NCBI RefSeq assembly: GCF_000952155.1 | Contig: NZ_JYON01000017.1 | Span: 48,241-112,240, forward strand | From: Aliterella atlantica CENA595 | GTDB taxonomy: Bacteria > Cyanobacteriota > Cyanobacteriia > Cyanobacteriales > Chroococcidiopsidaceae | Direction of reading: 5' to 3' | DNA: 64,000 bases | Shown: positions 1-9,048 of the stretch, in pieces | How positions within the stretch are numbered: position 1 is the stretch's first letter | How the letters are laid out: every line of letters begins with the position of its first letter | Notes under the pieces: generated by a model | Database searches by the model: none | Told to the model about the DNA's origin: nothing | What the model saw: the letters and a program-made list of their open reading frames with translations, nothing else | Program-made: the position numbers and the translations under genes

Positions 1-168
1 TTGAGTAGCAGCAGCGTTCTCAGGAGCTTCAGCCGCTCTTAAGGCATCAGGTCCTTCAGGTAACAATTCTTGGGGGCTTGTATCCGAGGCTGATTCGTCA
101 ATCAAACCGTTAGTATTCGTATTGGGCTTTGCTGAATTACCCTTATGGCTGGCGTGACCGCTTGGCAT
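1..168 (-). CDS. N-terminal fragment of unrecognised hypothetical protein
   Basis: A minus-strand open frame starts at an ATG at 168-166 and stays open to the window edge (56 codons). The ATG is preceded by a good ribosome binding site, GAGGAAGAG, 2-3 bases upstream. The visible peptide begins MPSGHASHKGN and is rich in Ala, Ser, Asn, Pro and Glu, with no membrane segment, so it looks like a disordered N-terminus. I do not recognise a family. It is a real gene start judging by the binding site and the uninterrupted frame, but the body lies outside the window. Confidence 0.55.
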   Translation of the reverse strand, partial: MPSGHASHKGNSAKPNTNTNGLIDESASDTSPQELLPEGPDALRAAEAPENAAATQ

Positions 169-576
169 AACTCTTCCTCAATTAGAATGGATAACATTCC
201 AGATTACGATCGCAACAATAAGAAACACCACTACCTAAGGCTGAATCATTAGCACGTCATGATTCTGTCTCTTGAAATAGGTCAACCTTATCAGAAATTT
301 CTAGCAAGTAGGCAAAAAATTACTTTGCTTGAAATGCAAGCTATGTCTTGAAGCTGCATCGGAAGTACGACCAAAATAATTAGTAATTAAAGCAGTAGGG
401 TGCGTTGCAAGTCAACGCACCCTACCAGTTTGGCTAAATAGATATTTTTGTATCGATATTAACAATCTCTTGTTGCAAACAAATCATTAGATATAGATCC
501 AAGTCAATCCTAATGGCAGACAATTCCAGCAAATTCTCGACGGTAACATAAAAGCAAGCTATTGAGAAATTTTGCC
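169..576. other. Intergenic region between divergent genes
   Basis: About 400 bases separate the minus-strand fragment from the HLIP gene. It is AT-rich and must hold promoters for both genes. The only clear structure is the palindrome at 395-425. I see no further open frame with coding character. Confidence 0.5.
395..425. repeat. Palindromic dispersed repeat, GTAGGGTGCGTT family
   Basis: The arms GTAGGGTGCGTT (395-406) and AACGCACCCTAC (414-425) are perfect inverted complements around a 7-base loop. The same 12-base arms recur at 54978-55006 after purM, with a shorter loop, so this is a dispersed extragenic palindrome. Function is unknown. Here it lies between divergent genes, so it is not obviously a terminator. 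Confidence 0.75.
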
Positions 577-786
577 ATGAAAAATTCTACAATCAACACT
601 GAGCAAGTTCCAGCTATTGCCCCTGCCTACAATGGAGCAGATCGCAATGCCTGGATTTTTGGCTGGAACCCACAACAAGAGCTATGGAATGGTCGTTTAG
701 CAATGATTGGTTTTGTCTCCTATTTGCTTTGGGATTTAGGCGGTTATAGCGTTGTGCGCGATGTTCTTCATCTAGTCGGTTATTAG
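577..786 (+). CDS. High-light-inducible protein (HLIP, chlorophyll a/b-binding-like)
   Basis: Encodes a 69-residue protein with one membrane helix and the chlorophyll-binding signature WNGRLAMIGF, matching the family pattern ExxNGRxAMxGF. Known HLIPs sit in the thylakoid membrane, bind chlorophyll and carotenoid, and protect photosystem II assembly intermediates under high light. The ATG at 577 is chosen. An in-frame TTG at 562 would add five residues but is less likely. The extended N-terminus before the helix (about 35 residues) contains a WIFGWNPQQE stretch typical of cyanobacterial single-helix proteins. The next gene starts 34 bases downstream, so the two may be co-transcribed. Confidence 0.9.
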   Translation: MKNSTINTEQVPAIAPAYNGADRNAWIFGWNPQQELWNGRLAMIGFVSYLLWDLGGYSVVRDVLHLVGY

Positions 787-820
787 TTGCAGTAGTAAAG
801 TTCACAGGAAAAATCCTCTC

Positions 821-1279
821 ATGCAAACATCAACATCATCAGCAAATTCTGCGATTAGGTACAGCGCTTTAAGCGTGGGTCTTTTATTCTTAATCTTAGG
901 TTTAGCTGGCTTCATACCTGCTTTTGTTGCTCCCGCTCCCAATGCTACTGTTTTACCAGGCTTTGGCTACCTATTTGGGGTATTTCCTACCAACTATTTT
1001 CATGATGCGATCGGTATTTTGGTAGGTTTATGGGGAATTGCGGCATTTACCAGCTTAAGCGGAGCAATTGTATTCAACCGCATCTTTGCTATCCTCTATG
1101 CAGCCAGCGTTATTTTAGGATTGCTGCCTTTTACAAATACATTGTTTGGGATTACACCCCTGTTTGGTAATAATATCTGGCTTGATGCTCTAACAGCCGC
1201 GATCGCTTTTTACTTTGGATTTGTCAAGTCAGCACAAATCAGTGCAGCGAGTTCGCCTAATGCTCAACCTACTGTATAA
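821..1279 (+). CDS. DUF4383 family four-helix membrane protein
   Basis: A 152-residue very hydrophobic protein with four predicted membrane helices at roughly residues 15-35, 60-80, 85-108 and 118-138, separated by short loops. The layout, with a FGYLFGVFPTNYFHD motif between helices 1 and 2, matches the DUF4383 family that is common in cyanobacteria and actinobacteria. Function is not known. It follows the HLIP gene by 34 bases on the same strand, which suggests shared expression and perhaps a stress role, but that is inference. The N-terminus is Ser/Thr-rich and likely cytoplasmic. Confidence 0.75.
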   Translation: MQTSTSSANSAIRYSALSVGLLFLILGLAGFIPAFVAPAPNATVLPGFGYLFGVFPTNYFHDAIGILVGLWGIAAFTSLSGAIVFNRIFAILYAASVILGLLPFTNTLFGITPLFGNNIWLDALTAAIAFYFGFVKSAQISAASSPNAQPTV

Positions 1280-1321
1280 CAATTACCCTACTGGGATTGT
1301 TGGTGGGTATTGTTATATGTT

Positions 1322-1374
1322 GTAGAGACGTAGCATTGATATGTTGTAGAGACGTAGCAGTGCTACGTCTCTAC
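1322..1374. repeat. GTAGAGACGTAGCA palindromic repeat, one and a half copies
   Basis: A half copy GTAGAGACGTAGCAT lies at 1322-1336. A full palindrome follows at 1346-1374, with 14-base arms GTAGAGACGTAGCA and TGCTACGTCTCTAC around one base. The same palindrome forms the end of the gene at 44863. Placed between the convergent genes ending at 1279 and 1401, it could act as a bidirectional terminator. Confidence 0.75.
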
Positions 1375-1400
1375 CAGGGTGTTGTGGGGTAAATATAGGG

Positions 1401-4400
1401 TTAATTTTTTGTCCAAAATTTTAATGGTTCGAATTCTGATGTGCGGCTGAAATACTCTCGCTCGGCGATAATTAGGGCTTCTGCGGCTTTGGCATCTAAT
1501 GGTCTAGAGAAGAAATAGCCTTGCCCGTATTCGCATTTTAAGGATTTAAGCTGATACATTTGCTTTTTGGTTTCAATCCCTTCGGCTACTGTATCCATGC
1601 CCAAATTCCAAGCTAGTCCAACGACTGTACGAATAATTTCGATTTTGCCCAAATCGACATCGACGCTGTTAACAAACGAGCGGTCGATTTTCAAAGTATC
1701 GATCGGAAAACTATGCATATAACTCAAAGATGAGTAACCTGTGCCAAAGTCATCTAGAGACAAACGGATACCTAAAGCTTGCATCTGCACGAGCATCGCA
1801 TTGACGGCAGCAGCATTTTCTACTAATACGCTTTCAGTAATTTCTAATTTCAAACTATAACTATTAAGCTGAGTTTCTTGTAAAATCTGGGCGATTTGCT
1901 CGATTAAATCGCTTTGGGCGAACTGTTTGGTAGATAAATTTGCGCTCATAATCAAGCGTTGCTTGCTGGGAAATTGGTCTTGCCACGCCTTCAGTTGACG
2001 GCAAGCTTCGCGCAGTACCCAAGAACCAATCGGGTTGATCAATCCTGTAGCTTCGGCAACAGGGATAAACTCTACTGGAGAAATAAAACCTCGTTCGGGA
2101 TGTTGCCAGCGAATCAGTGCCTCAAATCCGCTGATGCGGCAAGTTTTGAGCGAGACAATCGGCTGGTAATATAGGACAAATTCTTCACGAGCGATCGCTT
2201 TTCGCAAATCTTGTTCTAATTGCAGTCGCGCCATCGATTGTTCGCGGGCAGTGCTATCAAAAATTTGATAGCCTCCAGCAATTCCATGCTCTTTGGCGCG
2301 GTACATGGTAACGTCTGCATCGCGTAAGATGTCTGCCGATTTCTTGTAGCCCGTACTACTCAAGGCAACCCCAATACTCACGCTGGCAAAGATTTCGTTG
2401 CCATCAATCGTAAAGGGCAAGGCTAGTTCTGCTTGCAGGCGCTCGGCAACTTGGATGGCATTATCCTTGTCTTTGATATTATCTAGCAAAATTGTAAATT
2501 CATCGCCCCCCAAGCGGGCTACAGTATCTTCAGGACGCACGCACGACTCTAGTTTGCGGGCGATTTCTGCTAACAGGCGATCGCCTAGTAAATGCCCGAA
2601 GTTGTCATTAATAAATTTAAATCTGTTAAGGTCTAAGAATAGTACGGCAAATAAATAGCTGCGCTCCTCTCTAGCGCGGCTGAGGGCATCTTCTAATAGC
2701 TCCATAAATAAACCGCGATTTGCTAGCCCTGTCAAGCTGTCGTGGCAAGATTCGTAGACTAATTGTGCTTCTGCGGCTTTTTTGGCGGTAATATCGGTTT
2801 GAGAACCAGCCATGCGATGATATCTGCCATCGCTACCTTTGACAGCAATACCTCGAACTAACATCCAGCGTTCTTTGCCATCTTGATGCAAAATTCGGCA
2901 TTCAGTTTCTAAGTGAGACGATTTCCCTTCGAGATGCTCGGCGATCGCGCTTTGCAAACAATCTACATCTTCAGGATGTACGCGACTAAACCATTCTTCT
3001 GCAGTATTGCCCATCTCTTTATCCCCTAACCCAAACATAGCTTTCCACCGAGGAGAAAAATAAATTTCTTGCGACTTTAAATTCCAATCCCACAATCCAT
3101 CGTTTGCACCAAGTTCGGCTAGAGCGTATCTTTCTTCGCTCTGGCGCAGGGCTTGTTGCGTTAATCGACGTTCTTCTTCTACTCCAATGGCAGCGCTAAT
3201 AATTCCCAAAATTTTGCGATCGCTTTGGCTAACAATATACTTTTCTTCATACAGGGCGCAGGTTATACCGATTTGGTTGTTGTTACATTTGACTGCTTGA
3301 CCGATGTAAGTTTGCCAGTTTTCACGCAGAATATTCTGTTCGCTTTGAACGAATTTGCTGTTTGCTAAGTCGCTGACAATAAATGCTTCGCCGCTATTTT
3401 GCGCGATCGCTTCTGTGCAAATTCGCGCGATCGCTGTATCGCCATCAAGAGCGCCTTTTGTTGTACTCCATTGCCCTACTAAGGTTAAAACGCCATCCTC
3501 AAGGCGGTAATACAAAACACAATTTGCTACTAACAATTCGCCGCCAAGTGTTGTTAGCTTTTGAATGTTGACGATTGGATCGGCTGTAAAACTCAAAAAA
3601 CACTCGTTGATTTTGGCTAAACGTTCTTCGAGTTGTTGGCGCTCTGTAATATCTCGCTTTACTGCTACGTGGTGCGTAATTACACCAGATGAATTAAATA
3701 TTGGCGAAATAGTTACTTCCTGGTGATACAACTTGCCATCTTTACGTTTGCCAATGTATTTACCGCTCCATACTTGACCGTTTTTTAAGGTGTTTGATAT
3801 GTTTTCATAAAAACATCTATCGTGTTGTCCGCTTCTGAGTAAGGCGGCTGATGTTTTACCTATTACCTCAGCACGCTGATAGCCAGTAATTTTTTCAAAG
3901 GCTGGGTTAACATAGAGAAATTTCGCCTCTGTATCGGTAATTTCGATGGCTTCTACTACTTGTTCTATCGCTGTGGATAATAAAGTGTTTTCTGCTTCGG
4001 CTTTTTGGCAATCGCTAATATCTCGCGCAACACAAATTAATCCCTGGATTTCTCCTGTTTCGTCTTGCAATAACGAACTGGAAAAGCTGATAGGTAATCT
4101 AGTCCCATCTTTTTTTAAATAGTTAGTTGTAATATTACTAACTACTTGTCCTGCAAAGTCAAAATTTATATCGTTTAATATGAGATCGATAGTTACACCG
4201 ATTAATTCTGATTCTTTATAACCTAAATATTTTGTAGTTACTTGATTGAGCTTGATTATTTTATTAGTTTTGTCTAAAAATATTAAACTATCACCTGTTG
4301 CTGTTAAAACACTGTCGACATAATTTGTTCTAAAGCTTGATGAGGGGTAAACATTGATAATATCTTTTAACTTTATTTCGCCTTTGGCAATATTTTTAAA

Positions 4401-4850
4401 GTTAAGTATTCGTCGATCTAAAGAGCGTAGTATAAATAAAATGCTAGCAGTGCTGACAATTAAAATGGCTATAGCTAAAAAAGTAACTAAACTATTTGCA
4501 TTTGTAAGTGACCTTTCAAGTTTGGCATTTCTTTCTATTAATTCTGTAGGCGTATATATTGCAGAAATATGCAGTCGAGATGGTAGATTTATACTAAATT
4601 GAGCAGCAGGCAAAATAGCTGCTTTTGAAGTATAATTATTTTGAGCGATCGCCTGTGAATATCTTCGGGCAAAATCTAATTCTGCCTCATTTCCTGTTGT
4701 AAATAAAATAGTTTTTATAGATGAATTTTCCCCTATTCGAGCGAACTTAGCTGCAAAAACTAAATTGCGAATAAGTAGGAAACTAGATATTGTTCCTGTC
4801 ATCAAAGGAAGGACAAGGAAAATAAGAATTAACTTATAAAGGGGCTTCAT
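1401..4850 (-). CDS. Membrane PAS-GAF-PAS-GGDEF-EAL protein (c-di-GMP synthase/hydrolase)
   Basis: A 1149-residue signalling protein. Two membrane helices (about 8-28 and 120-145) bracket an exported sensor segment. Then come two PAS domains (about 180-410, each ending in a PAC-like segment), a GAF-like domain (about 420-560), a third PAS (about 575-700), a GGDEF domain with GGDEF at 781-785, and an EAL domain starting at 910. Both catalytic sites look intact. The diguanylate cyclase has the inhibitory RPED site five residues before GGDEF. The phosphodiesterase keeps EAL, ANLS, EITES, DDFGTG, KID and AEGIE motifs. Either activity could dominate in vivo. It is monocistronic, with more than 300 bases upstream. 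Confidence 0.93.
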   Translation of the reverse strand: MKPLYKLILIFLVLPLMTGTISSFLLIRNLVFAAKFARIGENSSIKTILFTTGNEAELDFARRYSQAIAQNNYTSKAAILPAAQFSINLPSRLHISAIYTPTELIERNAKLERSLTNANSLVTFLAIAILIVSTASILFILRSLDRRILNFKNIAKGEIKLKDIINVYPSSSFRTNYVDSVLTATGDSLIFLDKTNKIIKLNQVTTKYLGYKESELIGVTIDLILNDINFDFAGQVVSNITTNYLKKDGTRLPISFSSSLLQDETGEIQGLICVARDISDCQKAEAENTLLSTAIEQVVEAIEITDTEAKFLYVNPAFEKITGYQRAEVIGKTSAALLRSGQHDRCFYENISNTLKNGQVWSGKYIGKRKDGKLYHQEVTISPIFNSSGVITHHVAVKRDITERQQLEERLAKINECFLSFTADPIVNIQKLTTLGGELLVANCVLYYRLEDGVLTLVGQWSTTKGALDGDTAIARICTEAIAQNSGEAFIVSDLANSKFVQSEQNILRENWQTYIGQAVKCNNNQIGITCALYEEKYIVSQSDRKILGIISAAIGVEEERRLTQQALRQSEERYALAELGANDGLWDWNLKSQEIYFSPRWKAMFGLGDKEMGNTAEEWFSRVHPEDVDCLQSAIAEHLEGKSSHLETECRILHQDGKERWMLVRGIAVKGSDGRYHRMAGSQTDITAKKAAEAQLVYESCHDSLTGLANRGLFMELLEDALSRAREERSYLFAVLFLDLNRFKFINDNFGHLLGDRLLAEIARKLESCVRPEDTVARLGGDEFTILLDNIKDKDNAIQVAERLQAELALPFTIDGNEIFASVSIGVALSSTGYKKSADILRDADVTMYRAKEHGIAGGYQIFDSTAREQSMARLQLEQDLRKAIAREEFVLYYQPIVSLKTCRISGFEALIRWQHPERGFISPVEFIPVAEATGLINPIGSWVLREACRQLKAWQDQFPSKQRLIMSANLSTKQFAQSDLIEQIAQILQETQLNSYSLKLEITESVLVENAAAVNAMLVQMQALGIRLSLDDFGTGYSSLSYMHSFPIDTLKIDRSFVNSVDVDLGKIEIIRTVVGLAWNLGMDTVAEGIETKKQMYQLKSLKCEYGQGYFFSRPLDAKAAEALIIAEREYFSRTSEFEPLKFWTKN

Positions 4851-5193
4851 TTTTTATTTGTATCTTTGCTGTTACTGACATAATTTATGTTCTCAGACAA
4901 ACAGATCGAGCTTTTACATTCAAATAGTAACGGGTGTATATTATGAATTTTTGCTTAATTTAATTTAGGGGGCAATAGCATTAATTGAGAGAATTCATCT
5001 AGGCATGATATTAAGAAAGGTATAGTTTTTTGACAAAATTAAAGGCACAAGTAGAAATAGTTAGGTAACAGGCGATCGCCATATTTGCTTAATACTAACT
5101 AAAATAGGGATAGAGTAAGTCCCTATCCCTATTTTTCCCTACAACAGTAAAGATCGAACAGATTTATCTCAGTAAAATTACTGATTTTATGAA
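4851..5193. other. Intergenic region, AT-rich
   Basis: About 340 bases between two minus-strand genes. It should contain the promoter of the GGDEF/EAL gene near 4851-4990 and the terminator hairpin of the upstream gene at 5101-5135. No open frame of coding character is visible. Confidence 0.5.
5101..5135 (-). terminator. Hairpin terminator after the 5194-5700 gene
   Basis: A perfect 13-base stem, AAAATAGGGATAG (5101-5113) against CTATCCCTATTTT (5123-5135), with a 9-base loop. The AT-rich outer stem places a run of T after the G/C-rich part on either strand. It lies about 60 bases past the stop of the minus-strand gene. Confidence 0.65.
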
Positions 5194-5700
5194 CTAAAAC
5201 CGCCAGCCAATACCACCTTGGATGGAAATAGCATTACCGCCATTACCTTTGTATCCATCAACAGCAATAACAGCGTTGCCAAAAATCACCGTATTGCTGT
5301 TAGGTAGAACGTAATCAATCCCAGGTTGAATCGCAAAGCTAGTTTGATTGCCTACTGGAGATAAACTATCGCCGCTAGTCAAAACAAAGCCAGCACCCAC
5401 GTAAGCATCAGTTTGCCAATTGAGGGGGAGATCGTAGGAAACCGTTGGCACAATAGCTGTATTACCGCCAATTAAAGCTTGAGTGCGTACAGAAATAGGT
5501 AGCTTGAGAAACTTATAACGCACGCCAACAGCACCACCTAAAGATTGTTCCTCTTGGCTAGAATCAGTAACGCTCACAGCAGGAGACACGCCAAAATAGC
5601 TACCATAGGCGGGTTTAGCCGTAGCAGGTGAGTGATAGATATAGACGAAAAGCGGCATAAGTCCGCCAAAAACCAAATACTTGAGGCGATCGCTCTTCAT
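5194..5700 (-). CDS. Exported beta-barrel-like hypothetical protein
   Basis: 168 residues. A signal-peptide-like start (Lys/Arg followed by the hydrophobic stretch YLVFGGLMPLFVYIYHSP, ending near ATAKP) precedes a body of alternating polar/apolar beta strands rich in Gly, and the chain ends in Gly-Trp-Arg-Phe. A terminal aromatic residue is typical of outer-membrane barrels. The C-terminal part resembles the protein at 44971-45855 (shared pattern of IGGN, AIVPTVSYD, YVGAGF and SGD motifs), so the two are likely paralogues. Function is unknown. The gene starts 48 bases downstream of the RDD-pentapeptide gene and may be its operon partner. Confidence 0.6.
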   Translation of the reverse strand: MKSDRLKYLVFGGLMPLFVYIYHSPATAKPAYGSYFGVSPAVSVTDSSQEEQSLGGAVGVRYKFLKLPISVRTQALIGGNTAIVPTVSYDLPLNWQTDAYVGAGFVLTSGDSLSPVGNQTSFAIQPGIDYVLPNSNTVIFGNAVIAVDGYKGNGGNAISIQGGIGWRF

Positions 5701-5748
5701 TGCTTTTTTTATTAATTAAGAAGGAGATAAGGGGGACCACAGGGGGAT

Positions 5749-7875
5749 CTACGGACAACGGGGATGGCGACCACCTTGAGTACAAATGTAGGCAATTTGC
5801 TTAGGATCGAGGTTTTTGACGTTTGTAAAGTCTACGCCTTCGACTACAGCCGATTTTGCCTCGGTTGGAGGTGTTTCGATAAACTGGTCTGATTGGATAG
5901 AGTTTGACTGAGCAAAAATTGCTCCTTGCAAATCTGCTCCTGTCAAATCAGCTTCCCGCAAATCGGCTTGAGTAAGATCGGCATGGCGTAAGTTGGCATT
6001 TTGCATCTGCGCTTGCTTCAAGTTAGTGCTTTGGAGACGAGCAGCGTTGAGGTTGGCGTTGTTGAGATTAGCGCGGCTCAAATCAGCTTTAGATAAATCG
6101 GCTCCTTGCCAATTGGATGCTTTCAAGTTAGCTTGTTGCAAGTTAGTACCCAAGGCACTAGCGCGACTCAAACGCGCAGCGGATAAATCGGCTTTAGCTA
6201 AATTGGCTGCACCTAAATTTGCGCCAGTTAAACTAGCTTCTGCTAGCACTGCTTGTTGTAAATTTGCCTCTACCATCTGAGTGCTGCTTAAGTTAGCGCT
6301 TTTGAGGTTAGCACCAGTAAGGTTAGCTTGGTTGAGGATGGCGTGTAGCAAGTTAGCGCCTGGGAGCGTAACGCGGCTAAGATCGGCATCTGTTAGGTTG
6401 GCTGCTTGTAGTTGCGCGTCAGTTAAATTAGCGATCGCACCATTTTCTTGATTTTGCCAGCGAGTACCTTGCAAGCTAGCGCCGTTAAGATTTGCACCTT
6501 TTAGGTCGATTCCTGATAGATCGATGCGATCTAGTACCAAGCTAAAACCAACAACAGGAGCGCTGGTGTGACCTAAATTTGTCCAGCTTAAGTCTTGCGA
6601 TCGCAGTTTACCGCTGTATATTGTCATAATTTGGGCGATCGCTGCTTGGTTTGCTTGCAGTTTTTCGCTGCTACTTGGATCTTGTGCTAGCGATTGGTTC
6701 AGGCGTTGCAAATATGGTAAGGCTCTAGGTCCGCTTGTTACCAGTGCTTGTTGCACGATCTTACTTAATTCGGAATTGTCTGATTCTTGTACGAGGAGGT
6801 TGACAAGTAACTGCATCGCTTGGGGAGCGTTGACTGTTCCCAAGTTAAGAATTGCTTGTTCGCGCTCTGACAAACTAGCGTCTGAATTAGCGCTTAATAT
6901 TTTTGTCGCTGCTAATAGTTGTTCGCTGTTGTAAGCGGCGATTTGTCCGCTATTTATTTGCGTCCGAACATAGACTTGCGTACCAATCAAAGTTCCCAAA
7001 ACTGCAGTTGCACTGCAACTTGCGATCGCAACTAAGGCAAATCTAGGATTTTGGCGCATCCACAACCATAAATCTAAATTGCGCTGTTTGACTTTAGGCA
7101 GCGCGACAATAGCGGCGTTAGCTCCATTATTTGCAGGTTTGCGCCCGCGGTAGATATTGGATGTGTCCCATTCAATCGGCTGACCGTTTTCCGCACTCAA
7201 ACGCCCAGAAATGGGCGCATAAACGCGATTGGCATTAATAACGTACGTTCCTGCCAAGCGATCGTGAAACGAGCGGCGCTGGCGGTCAAATCGGGCGCTC
7301 ATACCTTCTGCCAATACCATTAACCCTGCTAAGGATATAAGCATGGTGGGGTTGGGGAATAGTCCCGTACAGCGCCATAGTGTATAAGCAATTGTCAGTG
7401 GCAATCCCCAAGTCCCAACACCTTCACGGACTAATATTTTAGTAATGCCTGGTGGTTTTCCAGCGCTGGTGACAACTCTGAGTCCAAACCACCGCTTGGG
7501 TAAGGTGCTGCCTGTTTTGGCTAGTAGATATATTTGCCAACTGCTTAGAGCAATTGGTGTCAATAGGGCAACCGACCATAGTACATTTGTAAGTGGTGGT
7601 ACTTGCTTATTTTCCTCGCTTTGCGGCAGCGCCAACGTAGTTGCGATCGCTTTTTGGGCTGTGGCTACTACTGGATTTAGCGGTACTTGTTCTCCTGTTA
7701 AATGGTGTTGGACAAAGTTCCCTATGCTCAAGGGAACTAATGCGCTCGTTGCAATCATCGATACTTCAATCGCCCAAGCCGCAAAGCGCCTAGTTACCAA
7801 AGGTTGCGTTCGCAACTTTGCTTGCCTAAATTTGCGATCTTGGTTGATACCTCTCCCCACACTTGGATTAGCCAT
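5749..7875 (-). CDS. RDD-family membrane protein with C-terminal pentapeptide repeats
   Basis: 708 residues. Residues about 25-225 form an RDD-like membrane domain with several helices and the RQRRSFHDRLAGTYVI segment that typifies the C-terminal end of RDD domains. A further helix lies near 275-300. Residues about 310-420 are helical and resemble a HEAT-like linker. Residues about 445-655 are pentapeptide repeats of the A(D/N)LxxA type (for example ANLTDADLSRVTL), predicted to fold as a right-handed quadrilateral beta helix. The last residues include two Cys (YICTQGGRHPRCP). Function is unknown. Pentapeptide repeats often mediate protein contacts, so a membrane scaffold is a plausible inference. 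Its antisense frame is artificially open because of the repeats. Confidence 0.85.
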   Translation of the reverse strand: MANPSVGRGINQDRKFRQAKLRTQPLVTRRFAAWAIEVSMIATSALVPLSIGNFVQHHLTGEQVPLNPVVATAQKAIATTLALPQSEENKQVPPLTNVLWSVALLTPIALSSWQIYLLAKTGSTLPKRWFGLRVVTSAGKPPGITKILVREGVGTWGLPLTIAYTLWRCTGLFPNPTMLISLAGLMVLAEGMSARFDRQRRSFHDRLAGTYVINANRVYAPISGRLSAENGQPIEWDTSNIYRGRKPANNGANAAIVALPKVKQRNLDLWLWMRQNPRFALVAIASCSATAVLGTLIGTQVYVRTQINSGQIAAYNSEQLLAATKILSANSDASLSEREQAILNLGTVNAPQAMQLLVNLLVQESDNSELSKIVQQALVTSGPRALPYLQRLNQSLAQDPSSSEKLQANQAAIAQIMTIYSGKLRSQDLSWTNLGHTSAPVVGFSLVLDRIDLSGIDLKGANLNGASLQGTRWQNQENGAIANLTDAQLQAANLTDADLSRVTLPGANLLHAILNQANLTGANLKSANLSSTQMVEANLQQAVLAEASLTGANLGAANLAKADLSAARLSRASALGTNLQQANLKASNWQGADLSKADLSRANLNNANLNAARLQSTNLKQAQMQNANLRHADLTQADLREADLTGADLQGAIFAQSNSIQSDQFIETPPTEAKSAVVEGVDFTNVKNLDPKQIAYICTQGGRHPRCP

Positions 7876-7975
7876 CTGAGATCCTTATATGATTTTTTCT
7901 ATCCCCAGCATCTCGCCTGCGGATTTGGTTATTTTTTATGTTCGCTGCGCCCGTTTTCCGCAGAAGCCTCGGACA

Positions 7976-8308
7976 CTAAGCAGCGCGGTTGCGATTTAAT
8001 AAAAACTGATACATACCGTACACCAGCAAGCCTAGAAATGCCAAACTAAACAGCGAGGCGACTAAGCTCAATAAAGTTCGCAAGATGGCAAAGCCTACGA
8101 CAATCCCCACGCCAGCAACAATTATCTTGCCAGCATTGGGTAATGCCTTAAATAAGCTAATAAATTTATTTAAGTTCGATGAAACTGTTGCAGATGGCTT
8201 CTGGTTTCCTGGTGTTACTGGTTGAGCGCTGCTTGGCGGTGTATTTAACTCTATTTCTAGCTTTTCGAGACGGCGCTGTAATTCGCGATCGCTTTGGTCA
8301 TTACTCAT
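7976..8308 (-). CDS. Small membrane protein with N-terminal coiled coil
   Basis: 110 residues. A short charged helix (RELQRRLEKLEIEL, about residues 8-21) predicts a coiled coil. A Pro/Ser/Thr-rich linker follows, then two or three hydrophobic segments at about 58-75 and 78-102. The layout is familiar from conserved cyanobacterial proteins of unknown function, but I cannot name it. It lies 100 bases upstream of the RDD gene on the same strand. The ATG at 8308 is the only sensible start. Confidence 0.65.
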   Translation of the reverse strand: MSNDQSDRELQRRLEKLEIELNTPPSSAQPVTPGNQKPSATVSSNLNKFISLFKALPNAGKIIVAGVGIVVGFAILRTLLSLVASLFSLAFLGLLVYGMYQFLLNRNRAA

Positions 8309-8584
8309 TGCTGGTTAACGCTCTATTGATGGTATCAGCCAAAAATTATAATTTAGCTTAACTTAGGTATTTAGCGAAATTTTAGCTAATTTTAGTTTTT
8401 CCAGCTAACTCCATAGGCATGATAAATTCAAGAGCGATCGCAATTTAACCGATCCCTATTGCAGGTATCTGTATAAACTGCACTAATAACTCGATTTTTA
8501 ACTTTTGTATATTCTTATATAGAAGTATTAATATGTATTTATTTATACTAGCAAACTGTTCGCTGCGTTCGACTCCTAGCAAAA

Positions 8585-8956
8585 TTAGTCTTCTAGAGCT
8601 TTGGTTGGTACTTCTACAGCTTGCACTTCGATTGTCCCAGAAGGAGTCAAACGGCTAAACTTACCTTGCTCTACTTTTAACGGTTCGCCACAGCTAGGAC
8701 ATTGGAGTTGAGTTTTATTTAAGCCTGTAAATTCGTAGCGACACACAGGACAATTGGCTTGAATCAGATTTTTTTGCAGCCACCACTGAAATCCAAAAAA
8801 CCCTAACACTGGTACTAACAGCAACAAACCCACCAAAACTAAAAACCAATTCACCAGCCAGCCTAAACCTACCGAACCTAGCAACCAAATAATTGTCAAG
8901 GCGGTGAGCCAACGACCTAAACTGGAAAAATTAACATCAAAAGATTTCAAGCTCAT
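8585..8956 (-). CDS. Zinc-ribbon membrane protein, conserved hypothetical
   Basis: From the ATG at 8956, 123 residues. Two closely spaced membrane helices (about residues 14-35 and 38-58) are followed by a zinc-ribbon-like segment with CPVCRYEF and CPSCGEPL, that is, two CxxC knuckles about 20 residues apart. The acidic tail may be cytoplasmic. An in-frame TTG at 9034 would add 26 residues without any membrane or ribbon features, so the ATG is preferred. I recognise no specific function. The gene follows the anti-sigma-like ATPase and may share its transcript. Confidence 0.65.
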   Translation of the reverse strand: MSLKSFDVNFSSLGRWLTALTIIWLLGSVGLGWLVNWFLVLVGLLLLVPVLGFFGFQWWLQKNLIQANCPVCRYEFTGLNKTQLQCPSCGEPLKVEQGKFSRLTPSGTIEVQAVEVPTKALED

Positions 8957-9048
8957 ATTTACGGTTGTTGTATTGCTCTCTATTTTAGGATAGCTAATTT
9001 CTAGAAGCGTTTGATTTAGGAACAAGGGAGGCAAAGGAGCGCTGAAAT

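Noticed and set aside
5993..6280. Long antisense open frame within the pentapeptide protein
   Set aside because: It is produced by the repetitive Ala/Leu codons of the pentapeptide repeats and has an implausible Cys/Lys/Leu-rich composition.
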